A stretch of DNA of 64,000 nucleotides from assembly GCA_037190805.1 (NCBI GenBank), contig JBBCJR010000009.1:1-64000 (forward strand), in the 5' to 3' direction. Of this stretch, positions 26,794 through 36,068 are shown piece by piece. This stretch comes from JBBCJR01 sp037190805 (GTDB lineage Bacteria > Pseudomonadota > Alphaproteobacteria > Sphingomonadales > Sphingomonadaceae). The notes under the pieces are model-generated. The model saw nothing but the letters and a program-made list of their open reading frames with translations. It did no database searches and was not told the DNA's origin. The position numbers and the translations under genes are program-made. The stretch's first letter is position 1, and every line of letters begins with the position of its first letter.

Positions 26794-27939
26794 ATGCCGA
26801 TAAGCGTCGATCACGGCATGCTGGTCAACCTCTATGCCACAGCGGAGCATGAGGCACGATGGACGCCGGTTCTGGACGCTTTGTGCGCTGCACTGGGCAT
26901 GCGTAGCGCGGTCGTACAACTACTTGACGTCGAGCACGAACGGGCGCGCGAGATATGGAATGCGCGCGATACCTACTCGCTGGCCCACGCGAACCTTCAT
27001 GACCGGTGCATCAACACGCCCGACAACCCGCGCCTGACGCGATCAGTCGATCGCGCCGCCTGCAGCGAGGTCGGCAGCGACATACGCTATTTCAGCAAGG
27101 CGCCGACCCAGATGGATGATCTCAGGGACAGGCTTGGCCGCAGCGGTCTGGGCCATGCCATCTGGGCCAGCTTCCCCCTCGCAGACCGTCGGCATTTCAG
27201 TCTCATCCTTCATCGCGAAACCGGCGACGCCCGCGATCTCGATGAAGCGGAAGAGGCGTTTCTGCACAACCTGATGCCGCATTTGAAGCAGGCCGCCCGG
27301 CTCAACGCCCGGCTTGCCGCGGCCTCGGCAAGCACTTCGGCGCTCGAAAGCGCGATCGACCAGCTCGGCTTCGGGCTGATCCTCTGCGACGGCGACATGG
27401 CCCTGCTGCGGGCAAGCGCGGTGACGGCGGAGCTTCTGGAGCGTTCCGGCCATCTCCGCATTGCCGGTGATCGTCTGCTCTGCCCAGAGGCCGAGGATGG
27501 ACGGCGGCTGCGCGCCGCCGTGCGCACGGTGGCCGATGGCGTACGCCCGGCCGCAGCCGGCGTTCTGGGCGATGGTAGTAGCCGGCAACTGCATTTCAGG
27601 ATCATGCCCCTGCCCCACGCCGACTGGACGGAGGCCGGGACGACGGTTGCGATCCTGCTATCGCAGCCAGCCGATACGCCCTGTATCGATCCCGGCGATA
27701 TCGGCCTGCTGTTCCGCCTGTCGCCCGCCGAGGCGCGGCTGGCGACGGCCCTGGCAAGTGGCAAGTCGGTCACCGACTTCGCGCATCAGCGCGGTATCAC
27801 GCTGGGCACGGCCCGCGTTCAGCTGAAGCAGGTGTTGGCCAAGACCGGAACCAACCGTCAGGCCGAATTGATCCGCCGATTGTGTAGATCCGTGGCGACG
27901 CGCAGCGGTTCGCCTCTATCTCAAATGGGGGATGCCTAG
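26794..27939 (+). CDS. LuxR-type HTH regulator with uncharacterised N-terminal domain
   Basis: A 381-residue regulator. The C-terminal LuxR HTH is clear (about 310-370: L-S-P-A-E-A-R-L-A-T-A-L-A-S-G-K-S-V, then L-G-T-A-R-V-Q-L-K-Q-V-L-A-K-T-G-T-N-R-Q). The N-terminal 300 residues look PAS/GAF-like in pattern but no family is certain. The start at 26794 follows GGGAGGGG. It lies 91 nt before a secreted serine hydrolase on the same strand and may regulate the group of periplasmic hydrolases from 28.0 to 32.0 kb. Confidence 0.8.
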   Translation: MPISVDHGMLVNLYATAEHEARWTPVLDALCAALGMRSAVVQLLDVEHERAREIWNARDTYSLAHANLHDRCINTPDNPRLTRSVDRAACSEVGSDIRYFSKAPTQMDDLRDRLGRSGLGHAIWASFPLADRRHFSLILHRETGDARDLDEAEEAFLHNLMPHLKQAARLNARLAAASASTSALESAIDQLGFGLILCDGDMALLRASAVTAELLERSGHLRIAGDRLLCPEAEDGRRLRAAVRTVADGVRPAAAGVLGDGSSRQLHFRIMPLPHADWTEAGTTVAILLSQPADTPCIDPGDIGLLFRLSPAEARLATALASGKSVTDFAHQRGITLGTARVQLKQVLAKTGTNRQAELIRRLCRSVATRSGSPLSQMGDA

Positions 27940-28030
27940 CCCCGCCATTCCAGCCAGGCTTCCCCTTCAACAGCTTGGAGGGAACGGCAGCGCCGCTGCC
28001 GACCATGCCTATCAAAGGGAGATGTGATTG

Positions 28031-29272
28031 ATGCGCGTTTATGGTCTGGCCGCTGCCGCCCTTGCTCTGGGAACGGCGCTCGTTCCCGCCGCCACCAGCG
28101 CCCAGCAGCAATTACCGGCAGTGCTGGCCGGGGGGCAGCCCTCGACGGTCCCGACCGCTGTGCAGATCCTGCGCTGGCACATGCTGGACGGGGACGTCAA
28201 TTCGCTGACCTTCCGCAGCATGGACACGCTGTTCCCGACCCGCAGCGTCCCGCGCGCCGGCCCTGTGTGGCAGCTGCCGCGCGCCGACAAAGCGATGGAT
28301 TTCACCTATGATTTCGACGGCAAGACCCATGCCGCCAACGATTTCCTGGAGCGTACCTACACCAACGCCCTCCTGGTCATCAAAGACGGGCGCATCGTCA
28401 CCGAAATCTATCGTAACAACAGCCACGAGCGGACTCGCTTCATCGGCTGGTCGATGACCAAATCGGTCACCTCGGTACTGGTCGGCTGCGCCGTCGCCGA
28501 CGGGCACATCAAATCGGTCGACGATCCCGTCGTCCGCTATCTGCCGGAATTGAAAGGCAGTGCCTATGACGGCGTCAGCGTTCGTCAGGTGCTCCAGATG
28601 CGGTCTGGCGTCGACTATGAAGAGCGCTACGACTTCGCCAATCCCGGCGTTGCCGCCACCAACCACATCAACGCGCTGGTCAAGAACGTCGCCCGCTTCG
28701 CGGACATGGCGCGCACCGTGAAGCGCGCCCACAACCCGGGCGAGGTGTTCGCCTACAAGACCATCGACACCGCCGTTCTCGGCTGGCTGGTGGAGCGGGT
28801 GACCGATCGTTCGGTCGCGTCCTATACGGCCAGCTGCCTGTGGGAACCGCTGGGCGCCGAAGCCGACGGCTTCTACATGATGGACGGCCCGCCGGGCGTC
28901 GGCCGGGAATTCAGTGGGGCCGGCTTCAACGCGACGCTGCGCGACTGGGGACGGTTTGGCCAGATGATGCTGAATGACGGCGCCGCCGATGGCCGGCGGG
29001 TGGTGTCGGCCGACTGGGTCCGCGAATCCACGGCGCCGACTGCCCCGGCCACCGGCGACAATCGGGGACGCGGCGGCTATGGCTATCAATGGTGGATGAT
29101 CGGCGGTCCCGGCGCCTACTCCGCCCTGGGACTGCAGGGCCAATATGTCTTTGTCGACCCGGCCTCGCGCACGGTCGTCGTCAAGCTCAGCTATTTCCCG
29201 CCGGCAGAGGAACGGGCGTCGGGCGAAACCGCCGCTTTCCTGGAAGCAGCGGCGAAATGGTCGCCCCGCTGA
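28031..29272 (+). CDS. Secreted class C beta-lactamase-fold serine hydrolase
   Basis: A 413-residue exported hydrolase (signal about 1-25, ending A-A-T-S-A-Q-Q). The catalytic S-x-x-K motif is S-M-T-K (141-144, G-W-S-M-T-K-S-V). The C-terminal part has the G-Y-G-Y-Q-W-W segment and a G-x-Q-G-Q-Y loop in place of K-T-G, as in esterase-type members. Probably a periplasmic esterase or amidase rather than a true beta-lactamase. The ATG at 28031 is preferred over the TTG immediately before it. Confidence 0.85.
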   Translation: MRVYGLAAAALALGTALVPAATSAQQQLPAVLAGGQPSTVPTAVQILRWHMLDGDVNSLTFRSMDTLFPTRSVPRAGPVWQLPRADKAMDFTYDFDGKTHAANDFLERTYTNALLVIKDGRIVTEIYRNNSHERTRFIGWSMTKSVTSVLVGCAVADGHIKSVDDPVVRYLPELKGSAYDGVSVRQVLQMRSGVDYEERYDFANPGVAATNHINALVKNVARFADMARTVKRAHNPGEVFAYKTIDTAVLGWLVERVTDRSVASYTASCLWEPLGAEADGFYMMDGPPGVGREFSGAGFNATLRDWGRFGQMMLNDGAADGRRVVSADWVRESTAPTAPATGDNRGRGGYGYQWWMIGGPGAYSALGLQGQYVFVDPASRTVVVKLSYFPPAEERASGETAAFLEAAAKWSPR

Positions 29273-29286
29273 ACTGAGCCGCCACG

Positions 29287-29318
29287 CCCCGCCTGCTCAG
29301 CCACGAGCGGGCGGGGTT
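29287..29318. terminator. GC-rich hairpin between convergent hydrolase genes
   Basis: CCCCGCCTGCTC (29287-29298) pairs with GAGCGGGCGGGG (29305-29316) with one T-G wobble and a 6-nt loop. Only two Ts follow, so termination may rely on Rho or on the stem alone. Confidence 0.55.
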
Positions 29319-29327
29319 CCGCCAACC

Positions 29328-30530
29328 TCAGCGCTGATCGAGGAACAGCGCCCCGATCTGTTCCGGCAGCTTCTCGATGGTCGAGTTGGTGAGATTGGTC
29401 TGAAGTGCCACGACCAGCTTCTCGCCGGGGAAGATCGCCACCATCGAGCTGCCGCCTGCCGATTCCCCACCGTGATAATAGATCGTCCGCCCCTTGACGT
29501 CGGTCTTGATCCGCCAGTTCATGCCATAGGCGGTTTCCTTGCCGTCGCGAGTGCGCTGCGAGGTAAACAACTGGCGCAGCGTGTCGGCCTTCAGGAAACC
29601 GGGTTGCAGCAGGGCGGATCCGAACCGGGCGATATCGGTCGGGGTGGTGATATAGCCACCGGCCGGAAACTTGTTGCTATTGTCGGCATAAGGCGCGTTC
29701 CTGAGCATGCCGCGCTCGCCCGTGCCCCAGGACCTCTTGCTCAGCCGATAATGCGGTTTGCCGCCGGTCCGCTCATAATAGCGGGTGCGCTGGGGAATGA
29801 TGTACTCGTTGCGATCGCCCTGGCTGGACAGCATGCCCAGGGGCTCGAACACCAGTCCGTGGACGAGAGTGAGGAAATCCTTGCCGCCCGCCGCCTGGAT
29901 GACCATGCCCTGGAGGTGGGTGCCATAGCTGGAATAAAGAAAACCTTCGCCCGGCTCGAACAGCAGTGGGCTGTAATATGATGGATCGAAGGCCTCATCG
30001 ATCGTCTCGAACCGGCGGAGATTGAAATACTCGTCGCCCTCGGGCGCGTAATGGCGGAAGCCGGCGATGTGCCCGGCCAGCATGCGATAGGTGATCGGCC
30101 GACTGTGCTGCGGAAAGGTCGGCAGATATTTTTGGATCGGAGCATCATAGTCCAACAAACCACGATCATGGAGTACGGCACCGGCCACGGCAGTGATCGG
30201 TTTGGCGACACTACCGCTGCGGAATCGGGTGGCGGGCGTCACCGGCACCCCCTGCTCGACATCCGCGAGCCCGAAGCCTTCCGTCCACACCGGCACACCA
30301 TCGAGCGCGACCGCGACGGACGCTCCGGGAATGCCGATCTTTTCCATGTGGTCCAGGATGAGATCACGGCCGCTTTTGATCGCCGTTGCGCGACCGGGTG
30401 CAGTGACCACATTCGAATAAGGCGAGGCAGTACCGATCGCCCGCACAGCCGACGGCACCGATGCCGGCTGTGCCAGCGCCATCGACGGCAGGCCCAAGGT
30501 CACGAGGAGCAGCGATTTCAACCTGATCAT
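29328..30530 (-). CDS. Secreted class C beta-lactamase-fold serine hydrolase
   Basis: A 400-residue exported hydrolase (signal about 1-20, ending P-S-M-A-L-A-Q). The S-x-x-K motif is S-V-A-K (107-110), with Y-S-S-Y-G as probable second motif and H-G-G-E-S-A-G-G as the third. Distinct from the neighbour at 28031. The start at 30530 follows GGGGGA. Probably a periplasmic esterase or peptidase-type enzyme; substrate unknown. Confidence 0.85.
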   Translation of the reverse strand: MIRLKSLLLVTLGLPSMALAQPASVPSAVRAIGTASPYSNVVTAPGRATAIKSGRDLILDHMEKIGIPGASVAVALDGVPVWTEGFGLADVEQGVPVTPATRFRSGSVAKPITAVAGAVLHDRGLLDYDAPIQKYLPTFPQHSRPITYRMLAGHIAGFRHYAPEGDEYFNLRRFETIDEAFDPSYYSPLLFEPGEGFLYSSYGTHLQGMVIQAAGGKDFLTLVHGLVFEPLGMLSSQGDRNEYIIPQRTRYYERTGGKPHYRLSKRSWGTGERGMLRNAPYADNSNKFPAGGYITTPTDIARFGSALLQPGFLKADTLRQLFTSQRTRDGKETAYGMNWRIKTDVKGRTIYYHGGESAGGSSMVAIFPGEKLVVALQTNLTNSTIEKLPEQIGALFLDQR

Positions 30531-30755
30531 GTCATCCCCCATCAAGGCGCCGGCCGGCCATTCCTCTGGCGCTCTCGTATCTCTCGGAACGGCGATTAGC
30601 CGTCACCCTCTATCGCCCGATGTCACGACGCAAGCCGATAATTGCTGTCTTCTTGCGAGCCTGGACCGGCCTGACGTTCTGCCGGGGCTCCTTGCCATCG
30701 ATCAGACCTTATGCTCCGCTAGCGCTTCAGAAAAAACAGGATGGGAAGATCAAAT

Positions 30756-32030
30756 ATGAGGCGGATATCCGGGGGACTGATCGCGGCTTGCCTGTCCATT
30801 CTTCTGGCTGGTACGGCAACGGCGGAGACCACAGCTTTCATCGGCGCGACACTGATCGACGGCACCGGCCAGCCGCCAGTGGCGAACACTGTGATCGTCG
30901 CCACCAATGGCCGCATCGCGGCCGTGGGTCGACAGTCGGATATCATCATCCCCGATGACGCGACCCGCATCGACGTCGCTGGCAAGGTCGTCATGCCCGG
31001 CATCATCAATGCCCATGGCCACCTGTTCTTCGCCCGGACATCGACCGTGCCGCCCGCCACCCAGCTCGGCGATCAGCTGGCCCTCTACGCCCGCTATGGC
31101 GTCACCACGGTCCAGAGCCTCGGCGACGACGGGGCGGAAAGCGTCAAGCTGCGCGACGCGCTCCGCCAGGCGCCCGGTCAAGGGGGAATGGCCCGGCTGC
31201 TCGTGTCGGGGCCGGTGCTGAACGCACGCTCCGCCGCCGACGGAAAGGCCACTGTCAGCGCCACCGCCGCGCAACGCGTCGACATTATCAAGATCAGACT
31301 GGAGGGCGCCGTCGACGCTCCCATCCGCCAGCCGGCCGTCTATGGCGCCATGATCGACCAGGCCCACGCGGACGGACTGCGCCTCGCCGCCCACATGTTC
31401 ACAGCCGACGAGACGATGGGGCTGGTCCGCGCCGGCGCCGACATCCTGGCCCATAGCATCCGGGATCGCGATGCCGACCCGGCGTTGATCGCCGAGATCA
31501 AACGCCGCGGCGTGGGCTATATTCCGACCCTGACGCGTGATCTGTCGGTGTTCGTCTATGAAGCGCGGCCCGACTTTGTCGACGACCCCTTCTTTACCCG
31601 CGAAGCAAGCTACCGCGCGCCCCTGGCGGCCCTGCTGACCCCCGAGACCCAGGCGAAGGTGCGTGCCGATCCCGAAGCGCAGTCAATCAAGCCGGCGCTT
31701 GCCCAGGCCAAGCGTAATCTGAAGCTGCTGTCCGATGCCGGCGTCACAATCGCCATGGGCAGCGACACGGGCGCCCCGACCGGCCGCTGGCAGGGCTATT
31801 TCGAGCATCTTGAGCTGGAAATGATGGTCGATGCAGGTCTCACCCCGATGCAGGCGCTCGTCGCCGCGACCGGAGACGCGGCGCGGGTGCTGCGAATTGA
31901 CGACCGGCTCGGCACGATCCAGCCGGGACGGGAGGCCGACCTATTGATCCTGGGGGCAGATCCCCTGCTGGACATCCGCAACACACGCAGCCTGGAACAA
32001 GTCTGGATCGCGGGCCGGCGTATCGATTGA
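30756..32030 (+). CDS. Secreted amidohydrolase-family protein
   Basis: A 424-residue metal-dependent amidohydrolase (imidazolonepropionase/prolidase-like) with a signal peptide (about 1-22, ending A-G-T-A-T-A-E). The metal motif H-G-H-L-F is preceded by M-P-G-I-I-N-A; later K-I-R-L-E-G (possible carboxylated lysine), A-A-H-M-F, I-L-A-H-S and G-S-D-T-G-A-P supply the remaining ligands. The start at 30756 has GGGAAGA upstream. Periplasmic hydrolysis of a cyclic amide or dipeptide is likely. Divergent from the serine hydrolase at 29328. Confidence 0.85.
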   Translation: MRRISGGLIAACLSILLAGTATAETTAFIGATLIDGTGQPPVANTVIVATNGRIAAVGRQSDIIIPDDATRIDVAGKVVMPGIINAHGHLFFARTSTVPPATQLGDQLALYARYGVTTVQSLGDDGAESVKLRDALRQAPGQGGMARLLVSGPVLNARSAADGKATVSATAAQRVDIIKIRLEGAVDAPIRQPAVYGAMIDQAHADGLRLAAHMFTADETMGLVRAGADILAHSIRDRDADPALIAEIKRRGVGYIPTLTRDLSVFVYEARPDFVDDPFFTREASYRAPLAALLTPETQAKVRADPEAQSIKPALAQAKRNLKLLSDAGVTIAMGSDTGAPTGRWQGYFEHLELEMMVDAGLTPMQALVAATGDAARVLRIDDRLGTIQPGREADLLILGADPLLDIRNTRSLEQVWIAGRRID

Positions 32031-32186
32031 CGGCGTCAGACCGGGATATTTCGCGAATACACCCTCGAGCTCAGCCAAGCATGGCCTTCCGGATCGGCGT
32101 TGCGAGGCAGGCGGCAATGCGCTGTCGCATCCTGTGCCTGGCGCAGCTATCCTCCTCCTTTTCGCGGCAGCAAGAGGAGTGGCTGA

Positions 32187-32489
32187 GTGGCGATCACGGG
32201 GAAACTGGCACGGGCAGCACGGGCGCTTGTGGAATGGCCGCGCGACCATGTCGCCGGACGGGCGGGGATCACCGAACCGTCGCTGAGCGATTTCGAGACA
32301 GGGCGCCATGATCTCGACAGTGATGCAAAACGTCGTCTCCGTCAGGTTCTGGAAGAAGGCGGCGCGGTGTTCCTTGCGGAGGACCGCATGGGCGGGGCCG
32401 GAGTCCGGCTCAAGTTCACCGTCAAGGACGTGAAAGCGATCAACCGGATGGAAGGCGAAGGCGGCCCCGTTGGCAGCGACGATGTCTGA
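32187..32489 (+). CDS. Small XRE-type HTH protein
   Basis: A 100-residue protein whose N-terminal part resembles a Cro/C1 HTH (V-A-G-R-A-G-I-T-E-P-S-L-S-D-F-E-T-G-R) followed by a short C-terminal tail. The GTG start at 32187 has AAGAGGAG upstream. Likely a small DNA-binding regulator; target unknown. Confidence 0.7.
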   Translation: MAITGKLARAARALVEWPRDHVAGRAGITEPSLSDFETGRHDLDSDAKRRLRQVLEEGGAVFLAEDRMGGAGVRLKFTVKDVKAINRMEGEGGPVGSDDV

Positions 32490-32649
32490 CTCATCCGCCA
32501 TTTCAGGCACTTGAAGGCGAACTGACCGACTGGGCTCCTGGACCGTCCGCAAGCCTCCGTCCCTCTTTCACCTCGCGCCCCCGCAGCTGGCGGGATACCG
32601 TCGTCGGCTCGATCGTTTGAAGATGGTGGGGGGCTTCAGGAGATGCGCC

Positions 32650-32946
32650 ATGCCCCGCGGAGACAAGTCGAGCTACACCGACAAACAGAAGCGCAAGGCC
32701 GCGCATATCGAGGCAGGCTATGAGGAGCGTGGCGTCAGCCATAAGGAGGCCGAGCGCCGTGCATGGGCGACCGTGAACAAGGACTCCGGTGGAGGCAACA
32801 AATCCGGCTCGGGGCGGGGCAAAGCGGAGAGCCATGCCGCCTCGCGCGCAAAGGGGCGCACCCAAGGCGCTAGCCAGAGCACTGAGAATCGGTCCGCGGC
32901 AGCCCGGAGGGGCTGGGAAACTCGCCGCAAACGCGCTGGCCTCTAA
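32650..32946 (+). CDS. Small basic KGG/plasmid-stabilisation-like protein
   Basis: A 98-residue, very basic, low-complexity protein (M-P-R-G-D-K-S-S-Y-T-D-K-Q-K-R-K-A, then repeated S-G-G-G-N-K and S-A-A-A-R-R-G-W-E-T-R). Homologues are often labelled plasmid stabilisation protein without functional proof. The start at 32650 follows AGGAGAT. Its stop codon overlaps that of the convergent threonine synthase gene. Confidence 0.65.
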   Translation: MPRGDKSSYTDKQKRKAAHIEAGYEERGVSHKEAERRAWATVNKDSGGGNKSGSGRGKAESHAASRAKGRTQGASQSTENRSAAARRGWETRRKRAGL

Positions 32947-34166
32947 AGCGTTGCGAGCTCAATAGGAGCGGTGCGGTCAAGCCAATTGTCGGCTGGAGGC
33001 ATCGGGTATTTGAGGCCGGTGGCGCAGTTGAAGAGCACCACCCGCTCTTCCGCGTCGACGATGCCGTCGCGGACCGACTGCGTATATGCGGCAAGGGTGG
33101 CGCCGCCTTCTGGGCAGAGCAACAAGCCGTCACGCCGGGCACATTCATCCACGGCCGCCAGGATCGCCGGATCGCCGACCGCCAGCGCGCGTCCCTTTGA
33201 TTCCCGCACCGCGCGCAGGATCAGAAAGTCTCCGACGGCCCGGGGCACGCGGATGCCCGCTGCGACGGTGCTGGCATTTTCCCAGCGCTCGGCATGTTCA
33301 ACACCTGCATCGAACGCGCGGACGATCGGCGCGCAGCCGGACGCCTGTACCGCATACATGCGCGGGCGTTTGGAACCGATCCACCCGAGCCGCTCCAACT
33401 CGTCGAACGCCTTCCACATCCCGATGAGACCGGTCCCGCCGCCAGTCGGATAAAAGATGGCGTCGGGCAGCTCCCACCCCAGCTGCGCGGCCAACTCCAG
33501 CCCCATCGTCTTCTTGCCCTCGATCCGATAGGGCTCTTTCAACGTCGAGAAATCGAACCAGCGACCTTCGGCCGCGCCTTGGCTGACAATCGCTCCGCAT
33601 TCGTCGATCTGGCCGTTAACGCGCCAAACGCGCGCGCCTTGCTGGGCGATCTCACGCACATTCACTTCCGGTGTCTCTTCCGGACAGAGAATTACGGTCT
33701 CGATGCCGCAGCGGGCCGCATAAGCGGCCAGCGCGGCGCCGGCATTGCCGTTGGTTGGCATCGCAATACGCGTGACACCAAGCTCGCGCGCCATCGCAAC
33801 GGCCATTACCAGGCCCCGCGCCTTAAACGATCCTGTCGGCAGCCGCCCTTCGTCCTTGACCAGAACATTGCCTCTCCCCGAGTGCGGGATAGGGATCAGC
33901 GGTGTTTCGATCTCTCCTAGTGAAACGATACTCTCGGTTCGTCTGACGGGCAGAAGTTCGCGCCAGCGCCAGAGATCGGTCTCGCGAGCGGTGAGCGTGT
34001 CACGAGAGATCGCCTGTCCGATGCCGGCCAGATCATAGCGTACAAGCAATGGCCGCCCGGCACGCGACAGACCATGGAGACGGTCGGCTTCATAACGTTC
34101 GCCGGTCAACGAGCATTCGAGATGCGAAACAAAGGTGGGGCGATCTTCGGTCAAATTGAGGTTCAT
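32943..34166 (-). CDS. Threonine synthase-like PLP enzyme
   Basis: A 407-residue fold-type II PLP enzyme of the threonine synthase family. The Schiff-base lysine lies in G-S-F-K-A-R-G (about 115-121), the phosphate-binding glycine-rich loop is P-T-G-G-G-T-G-L-I-G, and N-G-N-A-G-A-A-L matches the substrate loop. It would convert O-phosphohomoserine to threonine, but a dedicated role on another substrate is possible since it is not in a thr operon. It follows the FAD/NAD(P)-binding gene by 77 nt on the same strand. Confidence 0.85.
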   Translation of the reverse strand: MNLNLTEDRPTFVSHLECSLTGERYEADRLHGLSRAGRPLLVRYDLAGIGQAISRDTLTARETDLWRWRELLPVRRTESIVSLGEIETPLIPIPHSGRGNVLVKDEGRLPTGSFKARGLVMAVAMARELGVTRIAMPTNGNAGAALAAYAARCGIETVILCPEETPEVNVREIAQQGARVWRVNGQIDECGAIVSQGAAEGRWFDFSTLKEPYRIEGKKTMGLELAAQLGWELPDAIFYPTGGGTGLIGMWKAFDELERLGWIGSKRPRMYAVQASGCAPIVRAFDAGVEHAERWENASTVAAGIRVPRAVGDFLILRAVRESKGRALAVGDPAILAAVDECARRDGLLLCPEGGATLAAYTQSVRDGIVDAEERVVLFNCATGLKYPMPPADNWLDRTAPIELATL

Positions 34167-34243
34167 GATCGTCCTCTTTTCAGGAGCCTAGGTTTTCGGC
34201 CAATTTTACCGCCCGCCAGACATTATTCACGACGCGCTTATGG

Positions 34244-35659
34244 TCAAAGCCCCTCGCCTGTAACCCAGTGGGCGTTGGCAAGGCGGCGAGCCAACGACCA
34301 GGTCTGATGCCGCAGATCCGGGACCGCGACGATTTCCCAGAGCCCGCTGCGCGTCATTGGCCCGATCGCCAGCAACTCCTCTTGCGGCCGGCCCCATGCG
34401 TCGATCACCCGCGCTTGAGAATCGAGGTCGAGACCAAGTCGCAGCTTGTCGGGTCGAATATGCTTTGAAGCCAACAGATTGCGAAGCAGAGGTTCGTTGG
34501 AACGCAACAGGTCTCCCTGCGGACCGGTGCAGTTGACAATCCTCCGGAAGCGATCCGTGTAAAAAGTGTCTGTGCCGCGTATTCGCCACTGGATTTCCGC
34601 CGCTGCACCGACTGCCCGGGCACCACAGATCTTCCCTGCCGCGAAGTGAAGCTTCCCATCTGACACCATGTGAGCGATGCGCGCGGCTACTTGCGGTGCC
34701 AAGCGATGGCGATGCACGTCCCAATAGGGACGCAAATGACGCAGGAAGCGCTCGCGGACCTTCTGGGGCGCAGCCGCCCACATCATCTGGGTCATCGGGC
34801 GCAGCTCGTCGACCGCAGCCCGCCAGCCCAATCCTTCAGCGCGACGACGGACCGAGCGAACCAGATCCGGCAGAGCGGTCGGGGGACGATCGGTAAGCTC
34901 GACTGGTGGCGGGGTCGCGGGGTCATGGGTTCGAGGTGCAAGCCCTCTTCGCGACAAGGCTATGATTTTGCCTGTAAACCCTTGCTCATTCAGCAACAGC
35001 GCCGCGTCCACTGACGTTAGCCCGGTCCCGATCAACAGGACGGAATCGGCAGGGGTGAGACCTTTTGCCAAGTCCCCAGCCCAGGGATCTGGAGCATAGC
35101 AGCCTGACGGGAGCGCTGCTTCATCCAGTTCTGGCGGGGCATGTGGTGGAAGGTTGCCCAGCGCAAGCACGATGCGATCGGCTGTCACTGTCCCGCCCCC
35201 GGCAAGCTGGATTGTCGCCCGGCCAGAGGAAGACCAGGCCACATCGACGGCATCGCCCTGCACGATCCGAATTCGATCTCTGCCGTTTCTGACAGCCTCG
35301 GCCAGCAAGTCGGCCAGATAATGACCGTAGAGCCCCCGCGGCACGAAGCTGTCCGCATTGCCCCCGCCATGTTCAGCAAGCCAACGGACGAAATGATCTG
35401 GATCGTCGGGAAAGGCGCTCATATTGCCGGCGCGGACGTTAAGAAGGTGGCTGAGATGAGCAGCGCTATACGCCACGCCCCGCGCCAGCTGATGGTCATG
35501 TCTTTCAATCAGGATCGCGCGCGGACCTTCATGCCGAAGCAGGTTGATCGCCTGCAACACGCCGCTGAAACCGCCGCCGATAATCGCCACATCCTGCGGC
35601 TGCACCACCGTGGCAGGGCGCGTCAAATCCAAGCTTTCGGTTCCCGAGGCCCTTAACAT
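34244..35659 (-). CDS. FAD/NAD(P)-binding oxidoreductase
   Basis: A 471-residue flavoprotein with an N-terminal dinucleotide motif (V-A-I-I-G-G-G-F-S-G-V), a second nucleotide motif (V-L-L-I-G-T-G-L-T-S-V-D) and the family stretch L-N-V-R-A-G-N-M-S-A-F. It matches the FAD-NAD(P)-binding family of YdhS/HpnW-like proteins; substrate unknown. The ATG at 35659 is preferred over the upstream TTG at 35677 because AGGGATCGAAG precedes it. Probably co-transcribed with the threonine synthase-like gene. Confidence 0.82.
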   Translation of the reverse strand: MLRASGTESLDLTRPATVVQPQDVAIIGGGFSGVLQAINLLRHEGPRAILIERHDHQLARGVAYSAAHLSHLLNVRAGNMSAFPDDPDHFVRWLAEHGGGNADSFVPRGLYGHYLADLLAEAVRNGRDRIRIVQGDAVDVAWSSSGRATIQLAGGGTVTADRIVLALGNLPPHAPPELDEAALPSGCYAPDPWAGDLAKGLTPADSVLLIGTGLTSVDAALLLNEQGFTGKIIALSRRGLAPRTHDPATPPPVELTDRPPTALPDLVRSVRRRAEGLGWRAAVDELRPMTQMMWAAAPQKVRERFLRHLRPYWDVHRHRLAPQVAARIAHMVSDGKLHFAAGKICGARAVGAAAEIQWRIRGTDTFYTDRFRRIVNCTGPQGDLLRSNEPLLRNLLASKHIRPDKLRLGLDLDSQARVIDAWGRPQEELLAIGPMTRSGLWEIVAVPDLRHQTWSLARRLANAHWVTGEGL

Positions 35660-35682
35660 CTTCGATCCCTGAACCAAGTTTA

Positions 35683-35697
35683 GGTCAAATCTTGACC
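35683..35697. promoter_or_regulatory. Palindrome upstream of FAD oxidoreductase gene
   Basis: GGTCAA-ATC-TTGACC, perfect interrupted palindrome 24 nt upstream of the FAD oxidoreductase start. Candidate operator; the regulator is not obvious nearby. Confidence 0.45.
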
Positions 35698-35753
35698 AAG
35701 ACCGACAGCTATCATTGCCATCAGCTGCTGCTCAACCCCGACCACGAGTCAGC

Positions 35754-35862
35754 CTGAGAATTCTCCGCAATGCTGGCGACAACATAGGCAGAAGCCAGGC
35801 CTCAGACCGCAGAGGCCTAACAACACCCTCTGGAAACGACGCGCAATTGCGCCATTCCTGCT
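35754..35862 (+). repeat. 109-bp repeat, copy A
   Basis: Aligns without gaps to 44193-44301 in the same orientation with 93 of 109 positions identical (about 85%). Both begin CTGAGAATTCTC and end ATTCCTGCT. Together they flank the catabolic module between them. Confidence 0.8.
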
Positions 35863-36068
35863 ACAGGAGGCAGATCACGGGCTGCATCTCCTTTGGGGGA
35901 CTACCGAGCGACGGGATAGATTGTAGGTAGAAGCACGTTTCCGAAAGCTCGAGGCAGGTTAAACCTTTACAAGGCTGATTTTGATTTTTGAAAGGTACGA
36001 GTATAATAACAGTAAATGATTCAGTACTCGTCAGTACTTTCCAGAAATCTTCCCCCAAAATGATTAGG

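Larger units (their letters stand above)
35660..36068. other. Intergenic region with operator candidate and repeat copy A
   Basis: About 410 nt without a supported gene. It holds the palindrome at 35683-35697 and repeat copy A (35754-35862). The remainder (about 35930-36060) is AT-rich, with a short direct repeat TCAGTACT at 36021 and 36031. No terminator or tRNA is visible. Confidence 0.6.

Noticed and set aside
27986..28000. GGCAGC-GCC-GCTGCC hairpin before the serine hydrolase gene
   Set aside because: Short stem without T-run and close to the ribosome site; probably incidental in GC-rich DNA.
28031..30530. Reading the two beta-lactamase-fold genes as antibiotic resistance
   Set aside because: The third motif is not K-T-G in either, and both resemble esterase-type family members; resistance cannot be claimed.
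36021..36038. Direct repeat TCAGTACT
   Set aside because: Two 8-nt copies only, in AT-rich DNA; too short to interpret, and no array follows.
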